The notes beneath the pieces are model-generated. The model worked only from the letters and a program-made list of their open reading frames with translations, did not search any database and was not told where the DNA came from. From VRUE01 sp040879985 (GTDB taxonomy: Bacteria; Actinomycetota; Thermoleophilia; Solirubrobacterales; 70-9), in contig JBBDJH010000021.1 in the NCBI GenBank assembly GCA_040879985.1, forward strand, positions 161,884 to 225,883: a stretch of 64,000 bases of DNA, given 5' to 3'. Positions 25,413-33,928 of the stretch are shown piece by piece (the first letter of the stretch is position 1; each line of letters starts with the position of its first letter). Both the position numbers and the translations under genes were made by a program.

Positions 25413-27838
25413 GGGGCGCAGCGGCTCTTCGGCATCGCTCGCCGCGGCCCGAAGGAGGGCGGCAGGGCGGCGGTCGAGTCTCCCCAGGCGCGGTTCGGCC
25501 TCCTGCCCAGGCGGTAGGCGAGGGTCCCTCCCCCGGCCAGTGCGCAGTAGGTGGTCCACGGGCGGCCGTAGGGGTTGCCGTCGAGGCGCATGCGCTGAAT
25601 GTATGGGCTGCGGCGCAGTGACGTGCGCCGCCCGGTCGAGGCCGCGATCCGCAGCTTGCGCCCACCCGCCAGCCGCACGGTGGCGCGGCGGAAGAGCGGG
25701 CTGCCGATCGCCAGCATGCCGGTGCCGGGCACCTCCGGGTAGAGCCCGAGGGCGCCCCACACGTACCAGGAGGAGAGCGTGCCGAGGTCGTCGTTGCCCG
25801 GATATCCGGAGGGAGACGTGTCGTACAGGCTCAGCAGCGCCCGCCGCACCGTCGCCTGCGTCTTGAAGGGACGCCGCGTCCAGTTGTAGAGCCAGGGGAC
25901 GTTGAGGTTCGGCTCGTTGCCGAGCAGGGCGTGGTCGGCGTGGGTCGCGCCGGCGCCGCCGTTGAGCTTGCGCAGGAAGCGGTCGAGCCGCCCGACCGCC
26001 CGGCTGCGCCCGCCGAGCGCGGCGAAGAGGCCGGCCGGGTCGTGGGGGACCATCCAGGTGTACTGGACCGAGTTGCCCTCGGCGAAGCCGGCGCCGCGGC
26101 GGTTGCCGTAGCGGCGGGGAAAGGCGCCGTCGGCGAAGCGGGGCTCGATCATGCGGCTGCGCGGGTTGAGCAGGTTGCGCCAGTTGCCCGCGCGCGAGAT
26201 GAAGGCGCGGTAGGTGGCGCGGTCGCGCAGGGCGCGCGCCGCGAACTGGGCGATCGAGAAGTCGGCGACGGCGTACTCGAGCGTCGTCGCCGCCGAGGCC
26301 CAGACCGCGTCGGGATCGCCGAACAGCGAGTTCGCGTTGCGGCGTTTGACGTCGAGGTCGAAGGGCACGTAGCCGAGCGCCTCGTACTCGTCGAGGCCCT
26401 GGCGCTGGACGTAGCTGCCGTCGGCGCTGCGGCAGCCCCCGCTGGCCCCCCTGACCATCGCCGCCAGGGCGGCGGCCCGGTCGAAGCCGCGCGCGCCGAA
26501 GGCGTCGGCGGAGGCGATGATCGGGTCGGCGGGGTCGCCGACCATCGTCATGCTCTGGCCGTTGGCGTAGGACCAGCGGGGCAGGCAGCCGCTCTGCTCC
26601 GCGGCGGCGAGCATCGAGGCGACGATGTCGCCGGCGCGGCGCGGCATCAGCATCGCCAGCAGCGGGATCTGGGTGCGGTAGATGTCCCAGCCGGACAGGT
26701 CGGCGTAGTGGGTGCGCCGGCCGCTGTCGTGAAGCTGTCCGTCCATCCCGATGTAGGCGCCGTCGGCGTCGTTGAAGGTCCGCGGCGCGAGCAGCGCGTG
26801 GTAGAGGGCGGTGTAGAAGGTGTCGCGGTCGCGGCGGGCGCCGCCGCTTACCCGGATCGATCCGAGGGCGCGGTCCCAGCGCCGCTCCGCGATCGCGGCG
26901 GTGCGGCGGAAGGAGGCGCCGCGGCTCTCGGCGACGAGGTTGGCGCGGGCGCCGGCGACGCTGACGAAGGAGATCCCGACCCTGACCGTGACGGTCCGCT
27001 TGCGGCGGGTGTCGAAAGTCGCGTAGGCGCCGGCCCGGGCGGTGCGCGCGGCGACGTTCGAGGGCCGCCTGCGGTCGGCCGCGGCGGTCGAGCGCGGGCT
27101 CAGCCGCTGGCGCGTCCAGGTGCCGTGGGCGGCGAAGGGACGGTCGAAGACGGCCGCGAAGTAGACGCGGTAGCGGGGCCGCTGGGCGCAGAAGTAGCCG
27201 CTCGACGCCGTGCCGGTGATCTGGCGCCTACCGGGGTCGATCCGCACCTCGGCGAGGTCGTTGGCCTTGGCGCTGCCGCCGGCGTTGACGAGCACGCTCG
27301 CGTGCGGCGAGCGGGGGAAGGCGAAGCGGGCGATCCCGGTGCGCGTCGTCGCGGTCAGGTCGACGCCGATCGCGGCTCCCCGGACCGGGTTGAGGCGGAC
27401 CGAGTAGCGGCCGGCGCCGGCTCGCTCGTTGCGGTGAGAGAAGCCCGGCTCGAAATGCCCGGCGAGCCCGGCGGTGCCGCGGCGGGCCGGCGAGGCGTCG
27501 AGCGGCTCGGTCGTCGGCAGGAAGGGGAAGTCCCCGTACAGGGCACAGCCGGCGCCGTTGAGGTGGGTGAGGCTGAACCCGCCGATGTGGTTGTCGCGGT
27601 AGTCGTAGCCGCCGGAGTGACGGTCCGACGGCGTGGTGTCGGGGCCCCACTGGACCATGCCGAAGGGAACGGTCGCGCCCGGGAAGTTGTGGCCGCCGCC
27701 GAAGGTCCGGGGACCGGGTTGGGTGCCGGCGAGGGGCCTGACATGGTCGGCGAGGCCCGCCGCGGACGCCGCCGGGGCCGCGAGCCCGACGAGCAGCAGC
27801 GCCGTCAAGGTCTTGATGACCGCACGCCGCACGACCAA
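25409..27838 (-). CDS. GH92-family alpha-mannosidase-like glycoside hydrolase, secreted
   Basis: This 809-residue protein starts at TTG 27838 or GTG 27832, either giving a signal peptide (TLTALLLVGLAAPAASA). GH92 landmarks include GGGHNFPGATVPFGMVQWGP, HSGGYDYRD, SLTHLNGAGC, DTFYTALYHALLAPRTFND, DLSGWDIYRTQIPL and NDDLGTLSSWYVWGALGLYP near the C-terminus. GH92 enzymes are Ca-dependent exo-acting alpha-mannosidases. With GT39 and GtrA genes downstream, the locus probably builds or trims mannose-containing surface glycans. The stop codon overlaps the next start by 4 bp. Confidence 0.9.
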   Translation of the reverse strand: MVVRRAVIKTLTALLLVGLAAPAASAAGLADHVRPLAGTQPGPRTFGGGHNFPGATVPFGMVQWGPDTTPSDRHSGGYDYRDNHIGGFSLTHLNGAGCALYGDFPFLPTTEPLDASPARRGTAGLAGHFEPGFSHRNERAGAGRYSVRLNPVRGAAIGVDLTATTRTGIARFAFPRSPHASVLVNAGGSAKANDLAEVRIDPGRRQITGTASSGYFCAQRPRYRVYFAAVFDRPFAAHGTWTRQRLSPRSTAAADRRRPSNVAARTARAGAYATFDTRRKRTVTVRVGISFVSVAGARANLVAESRGASFRRTAAIAERRWDRALGSIRVSGGARRDRDTFYTALYHALLAPRTFNDADGAYIGMDGQLHDSGRRTHYADLSGWDIYRTQIPLLAMLMPRRAGDIVASMLAAAEQSGCLPRWSYANGQSMTMVGDPADPIIASADAFGARGFDRAAALAAMVRGASGGCRSADGSYVQRQGLDEYEALGYVPFDLDVKRRNANSLFGDPDAVWASAATTLEYAVADFSIAQFAARALRDRATYRAFISRAGNWRNLLNPRSRMIEPRFADGAFPRRYGNRRGAGFAEGNSVQYTWMVPHDPAGLFAALGGRSRAVGRLDRFLRKLNGGAGATHADHALLGNEPNLNVPWLYNWTRRPFKTQATVRRALLSLYDTSPSGYPGNDDLGTLSSWYVWGALGLYPEVPGTGMLAIGSPLFRRATVRLAGGRKLRIAASTGRRTSLRRSPYIQRMRLDGNPYGRPWTTYCALAGGGTLAYRLGRRPNRAWGDSTAALPPSFGPRRAMPKSRCAP

Positions 27839-27859
27839 AACGCTACACGGCCGGCCCGT

Positions 27860-28600
27860 TCATCTTGCGATCGTCAGGGGCACGCCGGCGCCGATCCGCC
27901 GCGCCAGCCAGGTGATCGCGCGGGCACCGAGCCGGATGCAGCCGTGCGATACGGCCGTGCCGAGGGCGCCGGTGAGGTTGCCGGTCCCGTGGATCGCGAT
28001 CTGGCCGGGACCCCCGGCGAATTCCTGAAAGACGTTCGAGCGGGCGCTGGTGGCGAGCGCGAACGGCCCACCCGATTCGTATGAGTGCAGCGCCAGCGCC
28101 TCCTCGACGAAGAAGGTCCCCCGGGGGGTCGGCGTCGAGGGCCTACCGACCACGGCTCGGAAGACGCGCCTAATGCGGCCGCCGCGGTAGACGACGACGC
28201 GTCGCGTCGCGCGCCTGACGACCAGGTGCCATGGCGTCGAGCCGCGCTTGGTCCGGTCGGCCGAGATCCAGCCCGCGTGGCCGTTGGGCCTGCCGGGAAG
28301 TCGGACGCGCAGCCAGGACCTTCCCCTGCGAGTCGCCTGACCGAGGACGGGAAGAACGGTGCGAACCCGCGTCAACGGGCGTCGGGCTGGGACCGATTCG
28401 ATCCGGCCGCTGTGACCGCTCGGCCCGGTCCGCGCGACCTGATCGTGGAGCAGCAGGACGAGCGGCTGGCTGGCGGGCGCCCGGAACGCCGAGGCCTGGG
28501 CCGGGGCGGCGGAGATGCAGCCGAGGCCGGAGGCGATCAGCAGCGAAGCCAACGCCGCGCCCCTCCGGCCGGAGCCGGAGAGACGCGAAATGCCGGTCAT
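27860..28600 (-). CDS. L,D-transpeptidase (YkuD domain), exported
   Basis: This 246-residue protein has a signal peptide (ALASLLIASGLGCISAAPAQA). An SH3-like segment precedes the YkuD domain, which begins HLVVRRATRRVVVYRGG and has the catalytic motif IAIHGTGN followed by SHGCIRLGARAI, with the active Cys. Such enzymes form 3-3 peptidoglycan cross-links. It is started by an ATG that overlaps the stop of the DUF3494 gene by 4 bp, so both exported proteins are probably made together. Confidence 0.9.
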   Translation of the reverse strand: MTGISRLSGSGRRGAALASLLIASGLGCISAAPAQASAFRAPASQPLVLLLHDQVARTGPSGHSGRIESVPARRPLTRVRTVLPVLGQATRRGRSWLRVRLPGRPNGHAGWISADRTKRGSTPWHLVVRRATRRVVVYRGGRIRRVFRAVVGRPSTPTPRGTFFVEEALALHSYESGGPFALATSARSNVFQEFAGGPGQIAIHGTGNLTGALGTAVSHGCIRLGARAITWLARRIGAGVPLTIAR

Positions 28601-29769
28601 CCGGTGAAGCTGGACGGGCCGTGACGCGGGTTGAGCAGCGCTGCGGCGCAGGCCCGGTAGGCGAGCGTCTTGGTCCTGGCGCGAGTGGCGTCCCTGAAGG
28701 TGATCCGGACGCGCACCCGGTGGACGCCGGGGGCCGGCCGCACCGACACCGCATAGGGCGAGCTGGTGCGGTTGGCGATTCGCTTGCCGTCGAGGCGGAA
28801 GACGACTCGCTCGATCATGCGACCCGTGACGGCGGCCCGAAAACCGGCCGTGCAGGCGCCGCGCGAAGCAAGCCGCACCGCCGCCCTGCCGTTGCGGCTC
28901 GGCCTGCGATTCGCCTGGCCGGCGGCTCCGCGCCTCACTCCCGTCCTATTAATTTGGGGGGAAACCGGCGCCGTGGCGCCGACGGTGCCGGGTGGCACGG
29001 TTTCCTGACCACCGCTTGGCGTTTCGGAGGAGGGGGGCGGGTTCGAGTCCGACGCGCACGTCGGCGCGGTGAGGACGTTGTTGATCAGGCTGACCTGGCC
29101 GTTGCGAGCCAGCATGCGCCCTTCTACCGTTGCGCCGCTGGTGAGCGAGATCGAGGTCAGCGCCATCAGGCTGCCGACGAACTGGGTGGTGGTCCCGATT
29201 GCGGCTGAACTGCCGACCTGCCAGTAGACGTTGCACGGCGAGGCTCCGTTGACGAGCAGCACCGAGCTGGCCGATTCCGTGGTCAGTTCGGCGCCGATCT
29301 GGAAGACGAATTCCGCGTCGGGATCGCCCTGCGCATCGAGGGTGAGCGGCCCCGTCAGGAGCGCACCGGCGTTGTATCTGTAGGTGCCGGCGGTCAGCAC
29401 CCGGTTGCCGAGGTCCGTGCCGGAAAGGTCGTTCGCCGGTGCGACGGGTTGTCCCGCGGCGACGTTGTAGGCGTTGGTGAGGTCCAGCTGCGCCTGGGCG
29501 GCGACGGCATCGTTTGCGTGCGTCGCACCGTTGACCACCGCGGTGCCGCCGAAGCCGGTGAGGGCGGTGCCGGGGGAGACTCCGAGATCGCCGTTGAGCA
29601 CCGAGGGGCCTTCGTTGGTGACGGTCGTCCCGCCGAGGACGACAAACGGGGAGGCGGTGGCGAGGTCGACCGGCGCGGCCTGGACGGCGGCCGGAGCGGC
29701 AAAGAGCGCGACGGCGACGGCGAGAACGGCGCCGGCAAGCCCTCGCTTCAAGTGGGTTGGGCTGGACAT
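28597..29769 (-). CDS. Secreted DUF3494 (ice-binding-protein-like) protein with C-terminal repeat domain
   Basis: This 390-residue protein has a signal peptide (GAVLAVAVALFAAPAAVQA). Residues about 35-240 match the DUF3494 beta-helix family that includes ice-binding proteins: FVVLGGTTVTNEGPSVLNGDLGVSPG, AQAQLDLTNAYN, LTAGTYRYN, FQIGAELTTESASSVLLVNGASPCNVYWQVGSS. A Pro/Ser/Thr linker and an Ig-like C-terminal segment (VVFRLDGKRIANRTSSPYAV) follow. It may bind ice, or act as an adhesin; many DUF3494 proteins have untested roles. The Shine-Dalgarno GGAAGGA precedes the ATG. About 180 bp of DNA upstream hold no recognised element. Confidence 0.83.
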   Translation of the reverse strand: MSSPTHLKRGLAGAVLAVAVALFAAPAAVQAAPVDLATASPFVVLGGTTVTNEGPSVLNGDLGVSPGTALTGFGGTAVVNGATHANDAVAAQAQLDLTNAYNVAAGQPVAPANDLSGTDLGNRVLTAGTYRYNAGALLTGPLTLDAQGDPDAEFVFQIGAELTTESASSVLLVNGASPCNVYWQVGSSAAIGTTTQFVGSLMALTSISLTSGATVEGRMLARNGQVSLINNVLTAPTCASDSNPPPSSETPSGGQETVPPGTVGATAPVSPQINRTGVRRGAAGQANRRPSRNGRAAVRLASRGACTAGFRAAVTGRMIERVVFRLDGKRIANRTSSPYAVSVRPAPGVHRVRVRITFRDATRARTKTLAYRACAAALLNPRHGPSSFTG

Positions 29770-29950
29770 GGGGGTCCTTCCATATGAGGAGCAGCCGATA
29801 CAACTCCCGGGGCCAGCCGTGTCGGTCAGAACGAGGCGACAGGTGCCTGGGTCGAGAAGGTCTACTCCAGTGTCCGACTTACATCGGCTCGGTGGGGCCG
29901 AACCATGAGCCGCGGTGCGGGTCTGGACGAACGTTACGGCCGGCGGTCGC

Positions 29951-31411
29951 TCACTTGAAGGACGTTTCGCGCAGCGCGAGAACGTCGTCGAGGTTGTCGA
30001 GCAGGATTTTGACGATGCCCGGATCGAACTGTGAGCCGGCGCCCTCCTTCATCAACGTCACCGCCTCGTCGATCGACATCGCCGGCCTGTACGCGCGGTC
30101 GCTGAGCAGCGCGTCGAATACGTCGGCGACGGCGGTGATCCGCCCTTCGAGCGGGATGTCGCCGCCGTCGAGGCCGTGTGGGTAGCCGGCACCGTCGTAG
30201 CGCTCGTGATGGGTCAGCGCGATGTTGGCGGCAACCCGGGACAGGTTGCTCTCGAAGTCGGCGAAGATCCTGTGACCGATAACCGTGTGGCGCTGCATCT
30301 CAGCCCGCTCTTCTCTGGTAAGCGGGCCCGGCTTGCGGAGAATCTCAGACGGCACACCGATCTTGCCGACGTCGTGCATCGTCGCCGCCACGCGGAGAAG
30401 CTGGAGGTTCTCGCGATCGAATCCGAGCTGCGCTCCGATCAGCGCCGCGATCGCGGCCATCCGCTCGACGTGCTCTCCGGTCGGGAAGTCATGCAGCTCG
30501 ATCGCCCGGACCAGGCCCAGAATCGTCTCCTCTCGAGAGAGCCGCAGCTCCTCGATCGATTTCTGCTGGGTGACCCAGAGCTCGTCGCGTAGCTTGGCCG
30601 CCGCCAGCTCCGCCGTGATCTCGACCGACATGCCACCGGCGGCGGTTACCTCTCCGGCCTCGTCGCGGAGCGGGAACCGGATCGTCTTGAAGGTTTTCGT
30701 CACCCCGGCGATCTGCACCGAGTCCTCCCGCTCATGGGAGGTCCCCTCGGCGAAGACCCGGCGGTCGCTGGCGCCGCCGACGTCGAGCTCTTTGGGGGAC
30801 AGGACGGCGTCGTCCCTCATGCCGATCAGCCCGCCCGGCTCCAGCCCGGCGAGCTCATCGGCCTTGTTGTTCGCGACGACGTAGGTGCCGGAGCGGTCTT
30901 TTGCGTAGATCCCAACCGGCGCCATGTCGATGACCTTCTGGTGGCGATCGCCGGCGTTCTGGGCGTGCCTCGCCGCCGCGAGCTCCAGGTCGTGCCGCCG
31001 CAGCGCGCTCATCACCGCGATCAGCAGTTGGCCCGGCCCGAACGGTTCGACCAGATAGCCGTAGACCCCGCGGCGGAAGGCCCGCCTGGCGGCCTCGGGA
31101 TTGTCGCCGCCGGTCATCAGCACGACGGTGGCCGTCCCGGGGTGATTCCGGACCACCTCCTCGGCGAGACCCAGATCCGTCTCCCGGTCGGCGCCGAGAC
31201 TGCAGATGGCCAGCTTGAAATCCCCGCCGGCGAGCTTTTCATGGGCCTCGGCGAGGCTGTTCGCAAACTCGCAATCGTAGGTGTCGCCGAGCGCGCGATC
31301 GATCGAGAGGAGCATCTCGGGACGATCGTCGGTGACCAAAATGCGGGCCTCGTCCACGCCCTCGTGCCAGATCACACAAAAAGCGTAACACAGTGGTCGC
31401 AATCTATTCAT
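29951..31411 (-). CDS. HD-GYP phosphodiesterase with pseudo-receiver and PAS domains
   Basis: This 486-residue protein has three domains. Residues about 20-140 resemble a response-regulator receiver (ILVTDDRPEMLL), but the phosphoacceptor position reads ICSLGAD with no Asp in place and the conserved Lys is Glu (YLVEPF). A PAS domain (about 155-275) starts VIDMAPVGIYAKDRSG. The HD-GYP domain (about 295-470) has MHDVGKIGVP, the HD motif, and HHERYDGAGYPHGL, so it should hydrolyse cyclic di-GMP. A GTG about 17 codons further in is a possible alternative start. No GGDEF gene is nearby. Confidence 0.88.
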   Translation of the reverse strand: MNRLRPLCYAFCVIWHEGVDEARILVTDDRPEMLLSIDRALGDTYDCEFANSLAEAHEKLAGGDFKLAICSLGADRETDLGLAEEVVRNHPGTATVVLMTGGDNPEAARRAFRRGVYGYLVEPFGPGQLLIAVMSALRRHDLELAAARHAQNAGDRHQKVIDMAPVGIYAKDRSGTYVVANNKADELAGLEPGGLIGMRDDAVLSPKELDVGGASDRRVFAEGTSHEREDSVQIAGVTKTFKTIRFPLRDEAGEVTAAGGMSVEITAELAAAKLRDELWVTQQKSIEELRLSREETILGLVRAIELHDFPTGEHVERMAAIAALIGAQLGFDRENLQLLRVAATMHDVGKIGVPSEILRKPGPLTREERAEMQRHTVIGHRIFADFESNLSRVAANIALTHHERYDGAGYPHGLDGGDIPLEGRITAVADVFDALLSDRAYRPAMSIDEAVTLMKEGAGSQFDPGIVKILLDNLDDVLALRETSFK

Positions 31412-31490
31412 TTCGGTGCGGCCAGCTCAACCACTCGGCAAGCTCAGACAGGAGATGAAGTTCTCCGGCCTCGGCGCTTGTCGGCCTGGC

Positions 31491-31527
31491 CTACCCCGTT
31501 CGGCGTGAATCGCGCCGAACGGGGTAG
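31491..31527. repeat. Perfect 15-bp palindromic hairpin
   Basis: CTACCCCGTTCGGCG (31491-31505) and its exact complement (31513-31527) enclose a 7-nt loop. No T-run follows on either strand, so it is not a clear rho-independent terminator. It lies just before the truncated oxidoreductase start and may be a repetitive element or a deletion hotspot. Confidence 0.7.
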
Positions 31528-31536
31528 CTCCCGTCC

Positions 31537-31650
31537 ATGACCAAGCTCGGCTACACGCTCTCCAGCGAGGAGTTCGACGCTCCTTCGCCCGTCGCGCGGG
31601 CCGAGCGCGGAACACGGAAACGGGGGACGAAACGCGGCGCTTCCCGGTAG
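31537..31650 (+). pseudogene. N-terminal remnant of an LLM-class F420-dependent oxidoreductase
   Basis: The frame opens MTKLGYTLSSEEF, the recognisable start of actinobacterial LLM-class F420-dependent oxidoreductases, which continue for about 300 residues. Here the similarity ends after 13 codons and the frame runs on as unrelated, Arg-rich sequence to a stop at 31650. The rest of the gene appears deleted. The identification rests on a short stretch, so it is tentative, but the position (start codon intact, body gone) is clear. Confidence 0.5.
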
Positions 31651-31657
31651 CAACGCT

Positions 31658-32293
31658 TTGGCCCCGGCGACTCGCGTCGCCCTGAACCTGATCCTGATCG
31701 CCGCCGCGATCGCGATCGTGTTCTGGGCCCTCTGGCAGCTGCGGGTCGTCGTCGTCCCGGTGGTGGTGGCGCTGCTTCTCGCCACCCTGCTCATGCCGCC
31801 GGTCGACCTGCTGCGGAGGCACGGCTGGCCGAGCGCGATCGCCACCCTCTTCGCGATGGCGGTGAGCGTCGCCGTGCTCGCCGGCGCCGTGGTCCTGATC
31901 GCGCCGGCATTCGTCGACCAGTTCGGAGACCTCGAGAACAGCGTCGACGAAGCGATTGAGGAGGTCGTGCGCTGGCTCGTCGCCGGGCCCTTTGACCTCG
32001 AACGCAGCGAGATCGACCAGGCGGTCGAAATCGCGCTGATCAGCGAGGGCCCCCTCGCCGCCGCGCTCGTGGTCGGCGCGATCACCGCGATTCAGCAGCT
32101 CGAGGGCGATTTCCTCTACCCCAACGTGGTGGGCCGGATGATCCGCCTCCACCCCGTGGCGATCCTCCTCACCCTCGCTGCCGGCACCGTCCTCGCCGGC
32201 ATAGTCGGGGCCCTCCTCTCCGTCCCGGTGGCCGCCGCGATCTGGACGGCGATCGAGTACGTGCGGCGGGACCGGTCGGTGTTGACGGAGTGA
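31658..32293 (+). CDS. AI-2E family transporter with internal deletion
   Basis: The protein has 211 residues, whereas AI-2E family members have about 340-380. The N-terminal part fits (LRVVVVPVVVALLLATLLMPPVDLLRR, then the cytoplasmic-type DLENSVDEAIEEVVRWL). The C-terminal part also fits (SEGPLAAALVVGAITAIQQ, LEGDFLYPNVVGRMIRLHP, GIVGALLSVPVAAAIW). The central helices that normally lie between EIDQAVE and SEGPL, about 130 residues, are missing without a frameshift. Only about five helices remain, so function is doubtful. The start is TTG at 31658. It lies directly after the truncated oxidoreductase remnant. Confidence 0.72.
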   Translation: MAPATRVALNLILIAAAIAIVFWALWQLRVVVVPVVVALLLATLLMPPVDLLRRHGWPSAIATLFAMAVSVAVLAGAVVLIAPAFVDQFGDLENSVDEAIEEVVRWLVAGPFDLERSEIDQAVEIALISEGPLAAALVVGAITAIQQLEGDFLYPNVVGRMIRLHPVAILLTLAAGTVLAGIVGALLSVPVAAAIWTAIEYVRRDRSVLTE

Positions 32294-32314
32294 TCGAGCG
32301 GCGCGACGAGGCGG

Positions 32315-32340
32315 GTTTTGACGGGACCGCTGTTGGGTAA
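32315..32340 (+). promoter_or_regulatory. SigB/SigF-type promoter for the alcohol dehydrogenase
   Basis: GTTT (32315-32318), 16 bp, GGGTAA (32335-32340), an exact consensus match. The ATG at 32351 is 10 bp beyond, so the message would be nearly leaderless. Confidence 0.65.
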
Positions 32341-32350
32341 ATCGCGACTG

Positions 32351-33535
32351 ATGAAGGCACTGACTTTCCACGGCAAACGCGACGTCCGGGTCGACGAGGT
32401 TCCGGATCCCTCGATTCAGGGCCCGACCGACGCGATCGTGCGCATCACCTCGACCGCGATCTGCGGCTCCGACCTCCACCTCTACGAGATATTGGGGATG
32501 TTCATCGATGAGGGCGACATCCTCGGCCACGAGCCGATGGGGATCGTCGAAGAGGTCGGCCCGCAGGTGACCCACATCAAAGCGGGCGACCGCGTGGTGA
32601 TCCCCTTCAACATCTCCTGCGGCAGCTGCTGGATGTGCGACCGCAAGTACTTCGCCCAGTGCGAGACGACGCAGAACCGGGAGACCGAAAAAGGCGCCGC
32701 GCTGTTCGGCTACACCAAGCTCTACGGTCAGGTCCCGGGCGGCCAGGCCGAGTTCCTGCGCGTCCCGCAGGCTCACTTCGGCCCGATCAAGGTGCCCGAG
32801 GGAGGTCCCGACGAGCGTTACCTCTTCCTCTCCGACGTATTGCCGACCGCCTGGCAGGCGGTCGACTACGCCGCGATCCCCAAGGGTGGCAGCGTCGCCG
32901 TCTTCGGGCTCGGGCCGATCGGCCAGATGAGCGCCCGGATCGCCCGCCACCAGGGCGCGGAGCGGGTCTTCGGCGTCGACAACGTCGCCGAGCGCCTGGA
33001 GATGGCGCGGCGCCACGGGGTCGAGGCGATCGACGATGGCGAGCACGACGACGTCTCCGCCGCGATCCGCGAGTTGACCGACGGGCGCGGCCCCGACAGC
33101 ACGATCGACGCGGTCGGGATGGAGGCGCACGGCGCTCCCGGCGCGAAGATGGCGCAGACGATCACCGGCCTGCTGCCCGACCCGGTGGCGGCGAAGATGA
33201 CCGAAAAGGCGGCGGTCGATCGACTCTCGGCCCTGCTCGCCTGCATCGACACCGTCCGGCGCGGCGGCACCGTCTCGATCTCCGGCGTCTACGGCGGCCA
33301 GCTCGACCCGCTGCCGATGTTCCAGATCTTCGACAAGGGACTGCAGCTGCGGATGGGCCAGGCTCACGTGCGGCAGTGGACCGACGAGATCCTGCCGCTG
33401 CTGGAAGGCGACGAGGACCCGCTCGGCGTCGACGACCTCACCACTCACCAGCTGCCGCTGACGGAGGCGCCGGGCGCCTACGAGATGTTCCAGAAAAAGG
33501 AAGACGGGGCAATCAAGGTCGTCCTCAAGCCGTGA
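32351..33535 (+). CDS. Zinc-dependent alcohol/formaldehyde dehydrogenase-like protein
   Basis: A 394-residue medium-chain dehydrogenase. The start MKALTFHGKRDVRV is placed just after the stress-type promoter. Catalytic zinc ligands are in ICGSDLH and GHEPMG; the structural zinc loop is CGSCWMCDRKYFAQC. The nucleotide-binding motif is VFGLGPIGQMSA. The insertion around QPGGQAE/FGPIKVPEGGPDERYLFLSDVLPTA is typical of the glutathione-independent formaldehyde dehydrogenase-like branch. The substrate is unproven. Expression is probably stress-linked. Confidence 0.88.
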   Translation: MKALTFHGKRDVRVDEVPDPSIQGPTDAIVRITSTAICGSDLHLYEILGMFIDEGDILGHEPMGIVEEVGPQVTHIKAGDRVVIPFNISCGSCWMCDRKYFAQCETTQNRETEKGAALFGYTKLYGQVPGGQAEFLRVPQAHFGPIKVPEGGPDERYLFLSDVLPTAWQAVDYAAIPKGGSVAVFGLGPIGQMSARIARHQGAERVFGVDNVAERLEMARRHGVEAIDDGEHDDVSAAIRELTDGRGPDSTIDAVGMEAHGAPGAKMAQTITGLLPDPVAAKMTEKAAVDRLSALLACIDTVRRGGTVSISGVYGGQLDPLPMFQIFDKGLQLRMGQAHVRQWTDEILPLLEGDEDPLGVDDLTTHQLPLTEAPGAYEMFQKKEDGAIKVVLKP

Positions 33536-33643
33536 GGTGGGAGCGAGCCGATCCTGGCGCCGTCCGGATGAGCAGCGAGCAATATCGCTAGATCCCCAAT
33601 GTAGTGCTAATATTGTCCGACAGAATTAATATATATTGCGGCT

Positions 33644-33928
33644 GTGAATCTGAGATGGGCTCGCGCCGCAACCAGGCATCGGATATCGCGTGAACGCTCC
33701 CGCCACGTCATCGAACATTGCGGCCTGCACTTCGAGCAGGACCCCCCCGCCGATGCCCCGGAGAACGCTAGCTTGCGGCTCGTCTTTCTCGGCGACGACG
33801 AGGAGGGAGCTGCCTTGGAGGTGATGGCGGTCGAGCTTGAGGACGGCGCCCTACTTGTGATTCACGCAATGCCATTGCGGGATCGCTATCGAGAGCAGTA
33901 CGAGGAGGCCAAGAGATGGCGAAGGTAA
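33644..33928 (+). CDS. Putative toxin of a two-gene toxin-antitoxin pair
   Basis: This 94-residue protein starts at GTG. It has a recurrent actinobacterial layout: RHRISRERSRHVIEHCG, then LRLVFLGDDEEGAALEVMAVELEDGALLVIHAMPLRDRYREQYEE. The conserved His/Arg/Glu pattern and the coupling to a small DNA-binding partner suggest a BrnT/RelE-like or DUF4258-like toxin, but no family is certain. It overlaps the partner gene by 13 bp. The 50 bp before it are unusually A+T-rich, which points to acquisition and to a promoter there. Confidence 0.65.
   Translation: MNLRWARAATRHRISRERSRHVIEHCGLHFEQDPPADAPENASLRLVFLGDDEEGAALEVMAVELEDGALLVIHAMPLRDRYREQYEEAKRWRR

Noticed and set aside
23928..25760. A longer, 610-codon form of the GT39 glycosyltransferase
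   Set aside because: The first 116 codons lie inside the GH92 gene in another frame and are not hydrophobic or family-like; the TTG at 25412 fits better.
29770..29950. Cyclic di-GMP riboswitch in the leader of the DUF3494 gene, beside the HD-GYP gene
   Set aside because: The leader lacks the conserved loops of either cyclic di-GMP riboswitch class. I see only unassigned sequence.
31491..31527. Rho-independent terminator for the HD-GYP region
   Set aside because: The hairpin lies upstream, not downstream, of the minus-strand HD-GYP gene and has no T-run on either side.
31427..33448. A very long minus-strand frame (over 670 codons) opposite the dehydrogenase and AI-2E genes
   Set aside because: It is antisense to two clearly conserved genes, is very rich in Arg, Asp, Gly and His, and has no family resemblance. 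Long antisense frames are common in high-GC DNA.
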